Shown here: one piece after another, positions 1-9,132 of the stretch
How positions within the stretch are numbered: the first letter of the stretch is position 1
How the letters are laid out: the number at the start of each line of letters is the position of its first letter
Program-made: the position numbers and the translations under genes
Assembly (NCBI GenBank): GCA_049999765.1
Contig: JBNGIQ010004244.1
Coordinates: forward strand, 1 to 60,568
DNA length: 60,568 bases
Direction: 5' to 3'
Origin: Phaeoceros laevis
Taxonomy: Eukaryota; Anthocerotophyta; Anthocerotopsida; Notothyladales
The notes under the pieces: generated by a model
The model's database searches: none
The model's input: the letters and a program-made list of their open reading frames with translations, nothing else
Told to the model about the DNA's origin: nothing

Positions 1-1165
1 TTTCCCCTTCGTACTTGATGCACACCGCAGCAAGCTCATCCTCCAGATGTGCCACCTTCTCCCGCAGCAAGGCACTAGAAGTGTTCAGATCCTCCATCGT
101 CCTTTTGGTCTGCCATGAGACAAGATGCTTTGAAAAGACCATCTCCAGGGCTGTGGTTGACTGAGTAGCACATCTCACTCCCACTCACACTGGTCCTGTA
201 GCTCTCCTGTTTCTCCTCCAGGGCAGTTATGGTGGCATCATAGCTGTCCCTAAGCTCCACCACTGTGCGCCTGTGCGTAGTTTCCATTTCTTCCATTTTC
301 ATCTTCTGTACCTGTGCTTGTGTGGCAAGCTCCTGCGAGAGGGTAGCACAACTTGTGGGGACCTTTCAACCGTGGCTTCAACACGTGAACCCTGAGCAGC
401 AGTAGCAAACCACAGACCTCGTGCACTTTAGTTGTTTCCTCCTGAAGTCGAGTTTCAAGTGCTCGCGACTTCTCGTCATAGAAATGTATGCGTGTTTCTA
501 GCTTCTTCTTCTGCTTTGCATTCTCTGCAGTGAGAGTCTCTATCTTTTTCATTTTGTCGTTCAGTTTTTCCCTAAGCTTAGCAGTCTCTTCCTGTTTGTG
601 TAAAGACCCGATTCAGTGCAATTCCACCAAACGTGCCAGGACATGCTCTTCAACAACTCCAGAAACCGCATGATGTTACCACTTCAGACTAGAAACCAAT
701 TCATCCTAAGAGGGAGCCGAATGCACCAGTTGCTATTCCCTTCTGGGTGAGGTTGCCCAAGCACGAATTCCTTCTCTTGTCCATGACCACGAGGAAACTT
801 AAGGACAAGATGTCAGTTCAGGGGTAACCCGATGAAGGACTGCAGATTGGAGGCGTAGTATCTTGGCGCACGCCGTTTCCTTGACGGCGCTTCCGCCTCC
901 ATCGGACTTGCCGGAAGATATGGGAGCGAGAGCGTCTGGAGAGGGGGATCCAGGCCTAGGGCTCTCTTGAGAAGGGCTCGGGGTGGCATCTCCGCTGGCA
1001 TCTGGGCGGGAGACAGGAGCAGAGCTAGGCCGCAATTGACTCCGTAGCTTGCACTGACACCTTGAGCTGCTCGTACCGCTGGATCCGCTCTCCCGGTGAG
1101 CAGTCCTTCTGGGGAATTAGCAGTCCCCTGCTCTGCGCTGAGTGCGCTCTGAAGTCCGGTGGCAT
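1..1165 (-). CDS. Coiled-coil protein, 5' portion (partial at left edge)
   Basis: I do not recognise this protein. Four exons join in phase 0 on the minus strand: 1165-1061 (ATG at 1165; ends IQRYEQLK before a GT), 591-418, 332-189 and 109 to beyond position 1. The N-terminal exon reads MPPDFRAHSAQ and then RGLLIPQKD. The following exons are almost entirely heptad-like and rich in E, K, L, Q and R (for example EETAKLREKLND, ALEEKQESYRTS, ALLREKVAHLEDEL), so a long coiled coil is predicted. The 469-nt intron between exons 1 and 2 is the weakest part of the model, because a further small exon could lie at 800-1000. The composition would suit a cytoskeletal, basal-body or axonemal protein, but no diagnostic motif is visible, so that is only a guess. 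Confidence 0.55.
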
Positions 1166-1904
1166 TCTGTCTCCTTCACAACATCCGGCAAGCCCCCTTC
1201 ATCTAGCACAGGAGGATGGATCAGGAACCCTTGGTCTTTACCATATCATCAAACAGGACTCTCCTGATTCCTGTACGGTGCCATGCTATACTGCACAAGG
1301 GGATCGAGCATGCCGCCATGTATGTAACATGTCAAGTAGCAAGCTACACGGCATGCCATCTGTCACAATTAAGCGTTATGTTAGTTCTATTCCAATGTTA
1401 GATTTTTATAAGTAATCCACATGCACAAAAGGTTTAGATTGGGCTCAATTCCCTTGTGGAGTTGGTATAGCGCGGCTCTTGTGGAGTTGGTACACCGCGG
1501 CTCTTTACTACTACTACCTTGCTCAGTGATGAGTTCCTCTCCCCTTTCAAATGACTTTCCACCCTATCAGATTGGTTTCTCTCCCCTTTCAAGTGGTTCT
1601 TCTGTAGTTGTGATTGATTCCGCTCCCATGCATCATTAGTTCCTGACTCGTCCGCAGCTAGGAGTGGATGTTGAGTGGTTTTTTAAGGAAGTAGAAAACT
1701 ATCTCGCATTGTACCAAGTGATCCTCTCTATCACAGCGTGTGGTTCAATTGGACCTACAAGCATGTAGCAAAGAATTTTCTACTTCTTCTCCAAAAGTCG
1801 AGAAACCCAAAATTTTACTTGAAACTCCAAAATCATGAAGTGCAGAACATTTTCACTGCGTAATGTGGATGGAGTTTGAATTCATGCATGTTAGTTATGA
1901 AGTT
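1166..1904. other. Intergenic, no gene seen; one 25-bp tandem duplication
   Basis: Upstream region of the coiled-coil gene. It contains only short ORFs without recognisable content. Positions 1453-1502 hold two copies of a 25-bp unit (cttgtggagttggta followed by a GC-rich end). A second weak direct repeat of the motif tctcccctttcaa occurs near 1539 and 1580. Confidence 0.5.
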
Positions 1905-2035
1905 AGTAGTAGTAGTAGTAGGGTGGCGCACACGCCATGGCGACTCCTTATGGGAGTCGGGCGCACTGCCACTTGATTTGGACTAATGAGGGATGTAGTC
2001 CGTGGGCTACATCCCTAATTAGTTGGTAAAGGGAT
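1905..2035 (+). repeat. Dispersed repeat family, copy 1
   Basis: Starts with a (GTA)n run, then about 120 bp that aligns with positions 7182-7310. Shared blocks include cacgcc, cgactcct, gggcgc, ctgccacttgat and actaat. This copy contains two small hairpins, gactcc/ggagtc and gggatgtag/ctacatccc. No coding capacity. It is a dispersed non-coding element such as a MITE or SINE remnant; the class is not determined. Confidence 0.65.
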
Positions 2036-2112
2036 GTGATGTTTGCCTTTAACAAACTTAGTTCACCTAATATTAAGACTTCTAGCTTTGTGTACAACTT
2101 TGTAAACAAACT

Positions 2113-2384
2113 CTACGACTCTATTGACCCAAACAAGCAGGCCTCCACGTCTTCCCATCCGGTGGCCTGAAAAAGGATCCTAGTTTGGCGAAATGTGGAG
2201 ACACAACCGGCTGACAAAGCAATTTTAGCTTCTGCTAGTGGGATCAATTGAATGTCGTGTTGGTCTAATAAATTTCGAAGTGCAGCTCTCTTGCCCATCA
2301 CCACTCCCAGGTCAGCATCCAGGAGTGCCAGCAGATTAGTCTGGCCATCTCCAAAGTAGACCACTATTTGTCTCTTCTTCGGTG
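2113..2384 (-). pseudogene. TH2-like HAD phosphatase, isolated C-terminal exon
   Basis: An open frame of about 88 codons reads QIVVYFGDGQTNLLALLDAD, then LGVVMGKRAALRNLL, and ends GWEDVEACLFGSIES with a stop. This is the last part of the HAD phosphatase domain of plant TH2 (TENA/HAD bifunctional thiamine-salvage and TMP phosphatase): a motif IV-like GDG...LLALLDAD segment followed by the W-E-[DE]-[VI] tail typical of that family. A possible acceptor AG lies at 2385-2386. No earlier exons were found upstream (2.4-3.3 kb is minisatellite-rich), so it is probably a detached gene fragment. The canonical GDS/GDG Asp is kept. It could be the last exon of a gene with a very long intron. Confidence 0.5.
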
Positions 2385-2528
2385 CTTGAAGTGAGTTCTC
2401 TTAGAGCTTGCTAAATATTTTCCTTGTCAATAGCATTAGAGACCCTATTTTTAAAGCAGCCCGTGGATATTCCTTGTTAAATTGCAAGTCATTGCAATGC
2501 ATATACAAATGTTCGAACGTTGCGGCGG

Positions 2529-3175
2529 CTTAAGAAACGGTGGAAACGGAAACACGTTTCTGCGCGTTTCCGAACGTTTCCTTATTTTGGCCGGTGTCTC
2601 AAGGAAACAAGACTAGGCTCCTTTTTAGTGTATTCTAAGAATTTAAGATTTAAATAATAACGTGCCACACGGCGAAGGGGCGGGTAGTTAGAAAGTTAAA
2701 AGGGCAACCTAACTACTCAAATCACTACTGGGATGGGGGATGGAATCAAACTACTGAGTAGTTTGCTGCCAAGGCCGGCTTCACCCGGTACTTGGTAGCA
2801 AATTTGCTGCTAAGGCCAGGTGAAGCCGCCCTTGGCAGCACATTTGCTGCCAAGGCCAGGTTCACCTGCAATGTCTGGATTAGGCGATACGGGGCGCGTG
2901 CCCACGATCTGGCGATCCGGGGAGCGTGCCCAAGATCAGGCGATCCAAGCGCGCGCGGATCTGGCATGGCGGATTTGTGAAGTCGCGCGACTTCTCAAGT
3001 AGCGCAACGTGTAACTCATTTTTTAAGAAACGCGTTTCTGTTTCGCGTGGCGTTTCGCGCTTTTTTTTATTCCGGTCGTGGCATTATTCTGAAAACGGCA
3101 TAGAAACTTGGAAACGCGAAATGTGGAAACGCGTTTCTTGCATTTCTTCGCTGGAGGAAACGCATTTCCCGCAAC
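2529..3175. repeat. Cluster of minisatellites and gaaacg-type short repeats
   Basis: Three overlapping repeat types. (1) Positions 2529-2580 and 3026-3175 are rich in ggaaacg/cgtttcc words, including the palindrome gaaacgcgtttc. (2) Positions 2762-2880 hold about three units of 40-41 bp starting tttgctgccaaggcc; each unit is itself partly self-complementary. (3) Positions 2883-2966 hold three 28-bp units starting ggcgat. No coding sequence is supported here. Confidence 0.6.
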
Positions 3176-4149
3176 TAAGAAATGTTCCTCTGCAAATTCA
3201 CACAACATCATGACATCAAATTTTAGTTCACAAAAATTAGTTTCAATTTCAGTATTTTGCAAGTGTCTCCCAACTTGCAGCACTTGGCTTGCATTAATAT
3301 ATGTGCTAGGCAAAGAGACAAGGGCCACAAGGCCCCATAGATATATCAATTGTGACAAGACGCACCTCGCCAATAGGCTGCAGCATTTTCAACTCGAAGC
3401 CCATGGAACTCCGTAACAGACCCCAAACCCGCAAAACCTGTCCCCGCAGATTAAGCAGGGCGGCTTGCTCGTTCTCGTTCATGTGAATAAAGCCTGCAGT
3501 ACTTCCTCCACGTATGAAAGACCGCAATGGCTCAGGGACCGACTTGTAGCTGTCAATGGTAGTGCCGACAATCAATGCTTCCATCACCCTTACGGCTTCC
3601 CTCTCAATCAGGCTTCTGGAATCATCTCCCCCTTGGGCCAGTTGCAGTCGAAATTTCCATCTAGCCAGTCAAAGATGTCTGAGGAAGGCAGGCTTGTGGT
3701 GCTATGGAACACATCTGCAAGTCTTAGTTCTTGAATCACACCATCCTGCCAATAAGGGGACCTATTGTCAGGAAGAGGGAAAACCTGTAGCTCATCCAAC
3801 ACTATACTCCAGTCCACTGGATCGTACCAGCCTGCCCAACCCTCAGGCACGGTAAAGTTGTAGGTCAAGTAGCTCTGTGAGTATAGTTACCCCTGTTTAC
3901 TCAAGGCAAGCACTGTAGTGGCAGACAGCTCCAAAGTCATACCGGGAATTCTTGCCAAGCTGTTGCCTCGAACCGCATCATGTTGCAGTCCTCATTCTTC
4001 AATCTGTGCATAGAGCTGCGTTCACTCATGCAAAGCTCCCGCAGCTACAATGGCACATGCCTGCAGGAGGAATAAAACGTACTACTACTCCTACTACTTG
4101 AGCACGCCACCATTTCTGTGACTTGCCAGGTTACTCCCTACCTAGCCGA

Positions 4150-4520
4150 GCTACCTAGCTAATCATCTATGGTGGTTAAGCTATGTTAGTTTATTAGGCC
4201 TATATTGCTGTAGACTAAGTCTAGGGTTAATCTACTCTTAGCTCGCTACCTAGCTAATCATCTATGGTGGTTACGCTATGATTTTTGTTTGTGATAATGG
4301 CACGGCTCTTTATATATCAAAGCTCCACAATCATGGAGCTAGGCTATTACAAAGCTACTTTTGGCCTCGCTTCCTTTGTCTCCGCTTGGGATTGAACCCG
4401 GGTCTCTACTTTGGAAGGTCAGAATCCAAACCAATTGGATATCCCCGAGGGGACGGGTTAAGCTATGTTAGTTTGTTAGGCCTATATTGCTCTAGCCTAG
4501 GGTTAATCTACTCTAAGAGG
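4150..4520 (+). repeat. Tandem duplication of a ~95-bp unit, second copy interrupted by a SINE
   Basis: Unit 1 (4150-4240) begins gctacctagctaatcatc and ends ggttaatctactctta. Unit 2 starts at 4245 with the same sequence and resumes at 4456 after an insertion, ending near 4520. The two units differ by a few substitutions and a small deletion (tgtagactaag against tctag). The uninterrupted unit shows the pre-insertion state of the target site. Confidence 0.85.
4281..4455 (-). mobile_element. tRNA-derived SINE with 12-bp target-site duplication
   Basis: Read on the minus strand, the 175-bp element starts after 4456 with a tRNA-like head: an A-box-like gatatccaattggt, then a B-box gggttcaatcc at the tRNA-typical distance. 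A unique body follows, ending in the A-rich tail caaacaaaaat next to 4281. It is flanked by the target-site duplication ggttacgctatg (4269-4280) and ggttaagctatg (4456-4467), 11 of 12 identical. SINEs are transcribed by RNA polymerase III and mobilised by LINE enzymes. The source tRNA is not identifiable from the eroded head. Confidence 0.8.
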
Positions 4521-5099
4521 GCCATGTGGCCGAAGTGAATGAAAGAACCAATTGATAGAGCACACTGCCCTAGGCCTGAGTGGGTATTGAATCACTCCTT
4601 TGAGACTTTTCAACAAGTTTCCAGACACGGATATGCACAAAGCAAGCCCCTACAATAATCTCGGATTACTGCCTTTAGAAGACAACGATTCCTGACTCAA
4701 ACTCCACAAAAAATACAGAGTGAATACCTCAATAGAAGATAGACTGTTGTCACTCATGTCAAGCCGAGTCAATTTGACACACACATCCAGTTCGACTACC
4801 TGCAAGCACTGGCGTCATAAGTATTAGCCCTCAAAAGCCCCGTTACGGCTCAAATCAGAACGAAGACAAGCGCAACAACCTCGTGCAGATCCCACTTGGA
4901 GGCTTGCAATCAATGTAGAAATGATAGACGGGTCTGCTCCCTCGCACAACGCAGAGACAAGGGCCGCAGTGAGCCGCACCATGGTGTGGTGACTCTGGTG
5001 AGCAGGAGCAAACCTCCAAGTACAGACAAAGCTTGACACTCTTGATGATTAACCCTTTCTCCGATTCCTCTGAATAGTCTTGTGTTTTGTTAGTCACCT

Positions 5100-7181
5100 G
5101 CTACTACTGTTGGTAGGTCTGATGAGGGCCTTAAGCTTGGAACTAAGCTACGTGATATAGTGATCTGTTAGAGACTGGTTTGCCCAGCAGCACCTCTACA
5201 GTCCAGTGCAAACGGACCAGTCGCTAGCGCTCATTTCATGGCAATTCACAAACTTACAGATTCCTCTCTCACTCTTTTTTGTTTGCGGTACCCGGGCGCT
5301 AGCAATATCTTATAGTCCCTCCTTGCAAAGTGTGGGGACGCTAAGTTCATGATTCACGCAGGACGTGATGGTCCACATATGTAGATGCCAAAGCCCATGA
5401 TGTCTCCTTGGGCCTCTGCCCAGAGCTCCTCAGCGCTTGGCCTGCGCAGGTAATTGTGGAATTAGCTTCTGTGAGACAGACTGCCTAAATGTTTTCAGAG
5501 GGAAGTAATCGTCACATACTAACTTCACGACTTGTAGAGGTCACAGGCTGTAAGTTACAAACTGCGACGATACCAAGCTTATGACTCCAGCAGAACGCGA
5601 GAATCCATATATGTAGGTGCCAAGCCCAGAATGTCTCCTTAGGCCTCGGCCCTGAGCTCCTCAGTGCTTCGCCTGCACGAGAATAAGTGGCACCTCTCCA
5701 GCTGTGATCCCCCGTGGCCCCTTGGGTGCTCACGTGTTGGAACGCTTCGAGAAGTCTTGCAACACTCAAAGTTTTTTACATCTCTCGATGGAAAATTCAC
5801 ATTATTCCTGAATATCTACATGAGCAACATGAGGTTTTTCAGTGCACATCACAGAGTCACATATGAGGCTCTGAGGATCGGCTATCGTTCATATTAGCTT
5901 TCGACCCGTTACCGGATGTGGCTCTCCAATCTGAGACCAGCTTGATGACTGACGAATACTCAACACATTACAGGCCCTAGGCAATACGAGATAGGTCTGA
6001 TAAATCCAGAAAGCTAGGGCACAAACGTACTTTACCAGACTTCACCAAACTCTACATGTTTCAGAAGCTTGAGTATTTGGATAAGACGAGGATCAGCCTG
6101 AGTATTTGGATGAGACGAGGAACATTCTAGTGAAATCTGGGATTGATTAGGTAGAATAGTCATCGCCTGGGCGTTGGGGAAGATAGAGTGTCCAAGCGTT
6201 TACCCATACTCATAGGGTGTGACGATTGGCACCTCTTCATATCTATAAGCTAATTAGTTAAGGCTAATTAATTAACCTATCACTAATATGAACCGTGCCC
6301 TAATAAGTAACTAACTACGCTCCTTTTCACTACATTCATCTCACGAATGAACGGGCTCTTGCGGTAGGAGTCGGAGAAGGCACATCACAACAGCTAGGGG
6401 CTCTGTCATAACGCTTCTCACTTCGCAACAAGACAAAGACCGTTTAGCTGCCGCGCTTCATGGTCGTAGCCCAAAAAGGTCGGTTGGAAGCACCTCGCGA
6501 ATGTAGCCCCAACAGGTAGACCGGACGGGGGCAACTCGGGCAAGCTAGCCAGATCAGCCTATATTGTGGTTGATAAGCCTAGCTACCTTCCCTCTATGAA
6601 ATTTTGAGCATGATCCTATTTTCCTTATGTATGTACAACCACGTGATGGCCTATGAGGAGGTTGTTTGATTAAGGTGCAGCTTTAGCATGAGGTGTTGTT
6701 TACATGCCACATGCTAGCCTTAAAAAAATAATCAAGCTAAACTCCTCAAAACTCGTTTCCTGACCTAGGCCTTGCCCCTTAAAAAAAGGTTGCTGATACA
6801 AAAAAAAGGACTTAAAAACAAGCCTCGTGTTGGGAGAGAAGATAGATGTAGATCTACCTACTAAGTTCTAACTATGAAAAGATAATATTATTTTCACATC
6901 CGAAAATTGATATCATGGTAGAATTATGGCTCGCGGTCAATGGCCGTGTCCCAAATGAAGCCCTGACAAAGGGCTATGGTTTTTTTTCCTAGCCATCAAT
7001 TCTCCCATGACCATTGATTTTGCAACGGACATCGTTTATACTATCAATTTAACATAAATATAAACTGTGTTGCAAGGAATGATTTTTAGACCCAGATTGT
7101 TTATGGGCTGGTTTGGTTGGTGAAGGATTAAGAACACATTTGAAGTTTTGTCCAATCGTTGTCCTCGTGGGCTATGAACGA
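5100..7181. other. Gene-free spacer with segmental repeats
   Basis: No supported gene. Positions 5345-5460 and 5580-5694 are diverged direct copies (shared words catatgtag, gccaa.gccca, atgtctcctt, agagctcctcag). Positions 6071-6128 hold two copies of a 29-bp unit starting gagtatttgga. Other short ORFs here show no recognisable domains. The stretch 6200-7180 is AT-rich and featureless to me. Confidence 0.5.
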
Positions 7182-7310
7182 CTAGTAGTAGTAGCAGTAG
7201 TAGGGGAGGTTCACGCCGTGTCGACTCCTCGACAAGATCGGGCGCGCTGCCACTTGATGTGCACTAATAATGGCAGGAGCCTTGCGGCTACCGTCTTCAT
7301 TAGCTGGCAG
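7182..7310 (+). repeat. Dispersed repeat family, copy 2
   Basis: Aligns over its whole length with 1905-2035: a (GTA)n-type start, then cacgcc, tcgactcct, gggcgcgctgccacttgat, actaat and a ggctac...attag.tgg end. It is in the same orientation as copy 1. Substitutions are scattered, so the copies are not recent. Confidence 0.65.
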
Positions 7311-7421
7311 TAGACTGACTAAGAATGTAAGAAACAGAAATAAAGACTAAGTTAGACCTTCACATTTTATTCTGACTTTTAAGATTCCGGTAAAAGTTAA
7401 GGTACATGGAGGATTTTGTTG

Positions 7422-8048
7422 TTAAATTTGAATTTTGATATGAGGATAATTCATATGGCAAGGGATACTTGAAGGGCAACCAAAGATTCTATAAAGGAAC
7501 ACTTCTTGGCTATCAAAACCAAGCAAACACTTAGGATTTACATTAGAGTATGGACAGAAGTCCGGTCCGTAAGGCAATGGGGTCTCTCTGTTAAAAGGTT
7601 TTTGCGCCCGATAAGGACCATCAAACATGACTAAGTATCCACCAAGGTCCTTTGGGGGGCATGTGCTTAGAATTGTATAGGCCACATTCAAGCATTCAGT
7701 GAGCTCCTCTTCATACATATATGGAATTATATCATCCAAGTCAGATGCTTGAGAAATACCACGAGCAACCGCATAAGTTCGGTAAGTCCTACTGTTTAGT
7801 CCTGTACTAGACACCTCAGCCCATCGTCCATGTCCCAAGCTGAAAAGAGCATTTCCCATTTCACTTGCACTCACTACAGCCTCAAGTGCTGCTTCTCGCC
7901 TTTCGAACATCTTTGAGTCACCCAAGAGCTTGTATTCCGAATCTGGAAAACAAAATTTTGGCCCAGCCACATAGGCTATAGTTGCAAGAACTTTAAAGTA
8001 CAAAAACAATGACCAAAGTACCAACACTCTTCCCCTTAAATTCACCAT
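7422..8048 (-). CDS. Secreted DUF26/Gnk2-like protein with lost cysteines
   Basis: Single-exon ORF of 208 aa starting at an ATG. Residues 1-28 (MVNLRGRVLVLWSLFLYFKV...) form a signal peptide. Residues about 95-150 (YAVARGISQASDL, then ELTECLNVAYTIL, STCPPKDLGGYLV and YRAQKPFN) follow the layout of the Gnk2/DUF26 (stress-antifungal) fold, in which a C-X8-C-X2-C core is followed by a Cl..a...l..Cp...gg pattern. Here the first two core cysteines and the Cys of the usual C-x-R-Y are replaced, and ECL and STCP remain. The single domain has no kinase, as in DUF26 proteins of non-seed plants. A divergent apoplastic lectin or antimicrobial-type protein is the best guess. The C-terminal 50 residues are unlike the family. 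Confidence 0.5.
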   Translation of the reverse strand: MVNLRGRVLVLWSLFLYFKVLATIAYVAGPKFCFPDSEYKLLGDSKMFERREAALEAVVSASEMGNALFSLGHGRWAEVSSTGLNSRTYRTYAVARGISQASDLDDIIPYMYEEELTECLNVAYTILSTCPPKDLGGYLVMFDGPYRAQKPFNRETPLPYGPDFCPYSNVNPKCLLGFDSQEVFLYRIFGCPSSIPCHMNYPHIKIQI

Positions 8049-9132
8049 CTAATCTACCAAAGAGATACAAAAAAATTATGCATTATTTGTGAAGTGCGTA
8101 AAGCATTTGCGAATCGCATAGATTACAGAACATGAAGCATTAAAAAAGGTGCATTATAGCAGTTATAAATGTTATAAAATACGAGGTACTAGGAAAGGTG
8201 CATTTCTCGAATTGCGCAAGTTATATCGTAGGTGACCTATTCAATTATCGAATTGCTCACCTATTGTTCGCCATCTCCTGCGATTCCATAATATGGAGTT
8301 TTAATATTATGGAATCAAGATATTTGTGAACTTGATTGTGAAAGCATGAACCCTAAGCATAAAATACAAAAGGAGTGGTTCAAGCCTTACTTCAAGGCTC
8401 AAAGTTCAAACCAATCAAGATGGTAAGAGTAAAAAGCGGATGGGTTGCTGGACGGTGTGCGCGATACCCTCATTCTTGCCATCCGAATGGCAGTCATGGA
8501 CGGATGCAATGTCCCTTGCTAGCCTTCTCCTCATATCCTTTTTTAGCAAACCTTTCCCATAACCTTTTCCATAACCTTTCCACTTTAGAGTCTAGAACAA
8601 TTGTACATGCGGAGACTGTGATCCCATTACCTTGGCTCCATTGTCTGGGATATCACGTGCACTATATGCCATTCCGTGTCCACGGAGTAGAGGAACGGAG
8701 CTGCGTGGGGACGACTTTATCCGGTGATTGCTAGCCTAGGTTGAGCTTGCAGACAAGGCCCGGCGAGCACCTTCCGGCCAGTATCTTCGCCTCGGGCGCT
8801 GGTTATACCGCCGGGGGGTGAATGTTACACTAGTTAGCATGGTTATACCGGGGGTAAATGTTACACTAGTTAGCATAGTGGTGGATACCTGTTAGACCAC
8901 GGCTGGAAGACAGTTAGCTCTCCGTAGCGTACCACAGGTAGGTGCCGGGTCACACCTTGGGTGTACATGTGTACATTATATTGGACTCGAAAATCATCTA
9001 TCTATATAACTATCTAAGGGGCTTTTGCACAGGAGTAATAGTTTAGCCTGTCCAGCAAATGGCCAGAAAGCAGAATATGACAGGACACCTCTCCAGTTTG
9101 TCAACCCCTTCCAAGCTGGTAATCGTTCCAGT
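8049..9132. other. Spacer with a hairpin and a short tandem repeat
   Basis: Positions 8282-8294 and 8304-8316 are a perfect 13-bp inverted repeat (gattccataatat) around a 9-nt loop. Positions 8801-8840 and 8841-8876 are a 40/36-bp tandem duplication starting ggttatacc and ending acactagttagcat. The ORF at 8375-8734 has no recognisable content and is not called. Confidence 0.55.

Larger units (their letters stand above)
3366..4799 (-). pseudogene. Degraded or mis-framed LRR-type gene of unknown family
   Basis: Three exon-like segments on the minus strand share phase 0. 4799-4728 is a 72-nt exon coding exactly one 24-residue leucine-rich repeat (KLTRLDMSDNSLSSIE), flanked by AG and GT. 4044-3943 codes LRELCMSERSSMHRLK and ends before GTATGA. 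3874-3366 starts SYLTYNFTVPEGWAGWYDP, runs through LPDNRSPYWQDG and WLDGNFDCNWPKGE, and meets a stop at 3608. Shifting the frame at the G5 homopolymer (plus strand ccccc, 3628-3632) reopens the frame through SLIEREAVRVMEALIVGTT to a GT at 3365. Either there is a 1-nt lesion there, or the protein ends at 3608. I do not recognise the family beyond the LRR. A further exon may lie near 5010-5090 (IIKSVKLCLYLE before GT). Confidence 0.4.
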
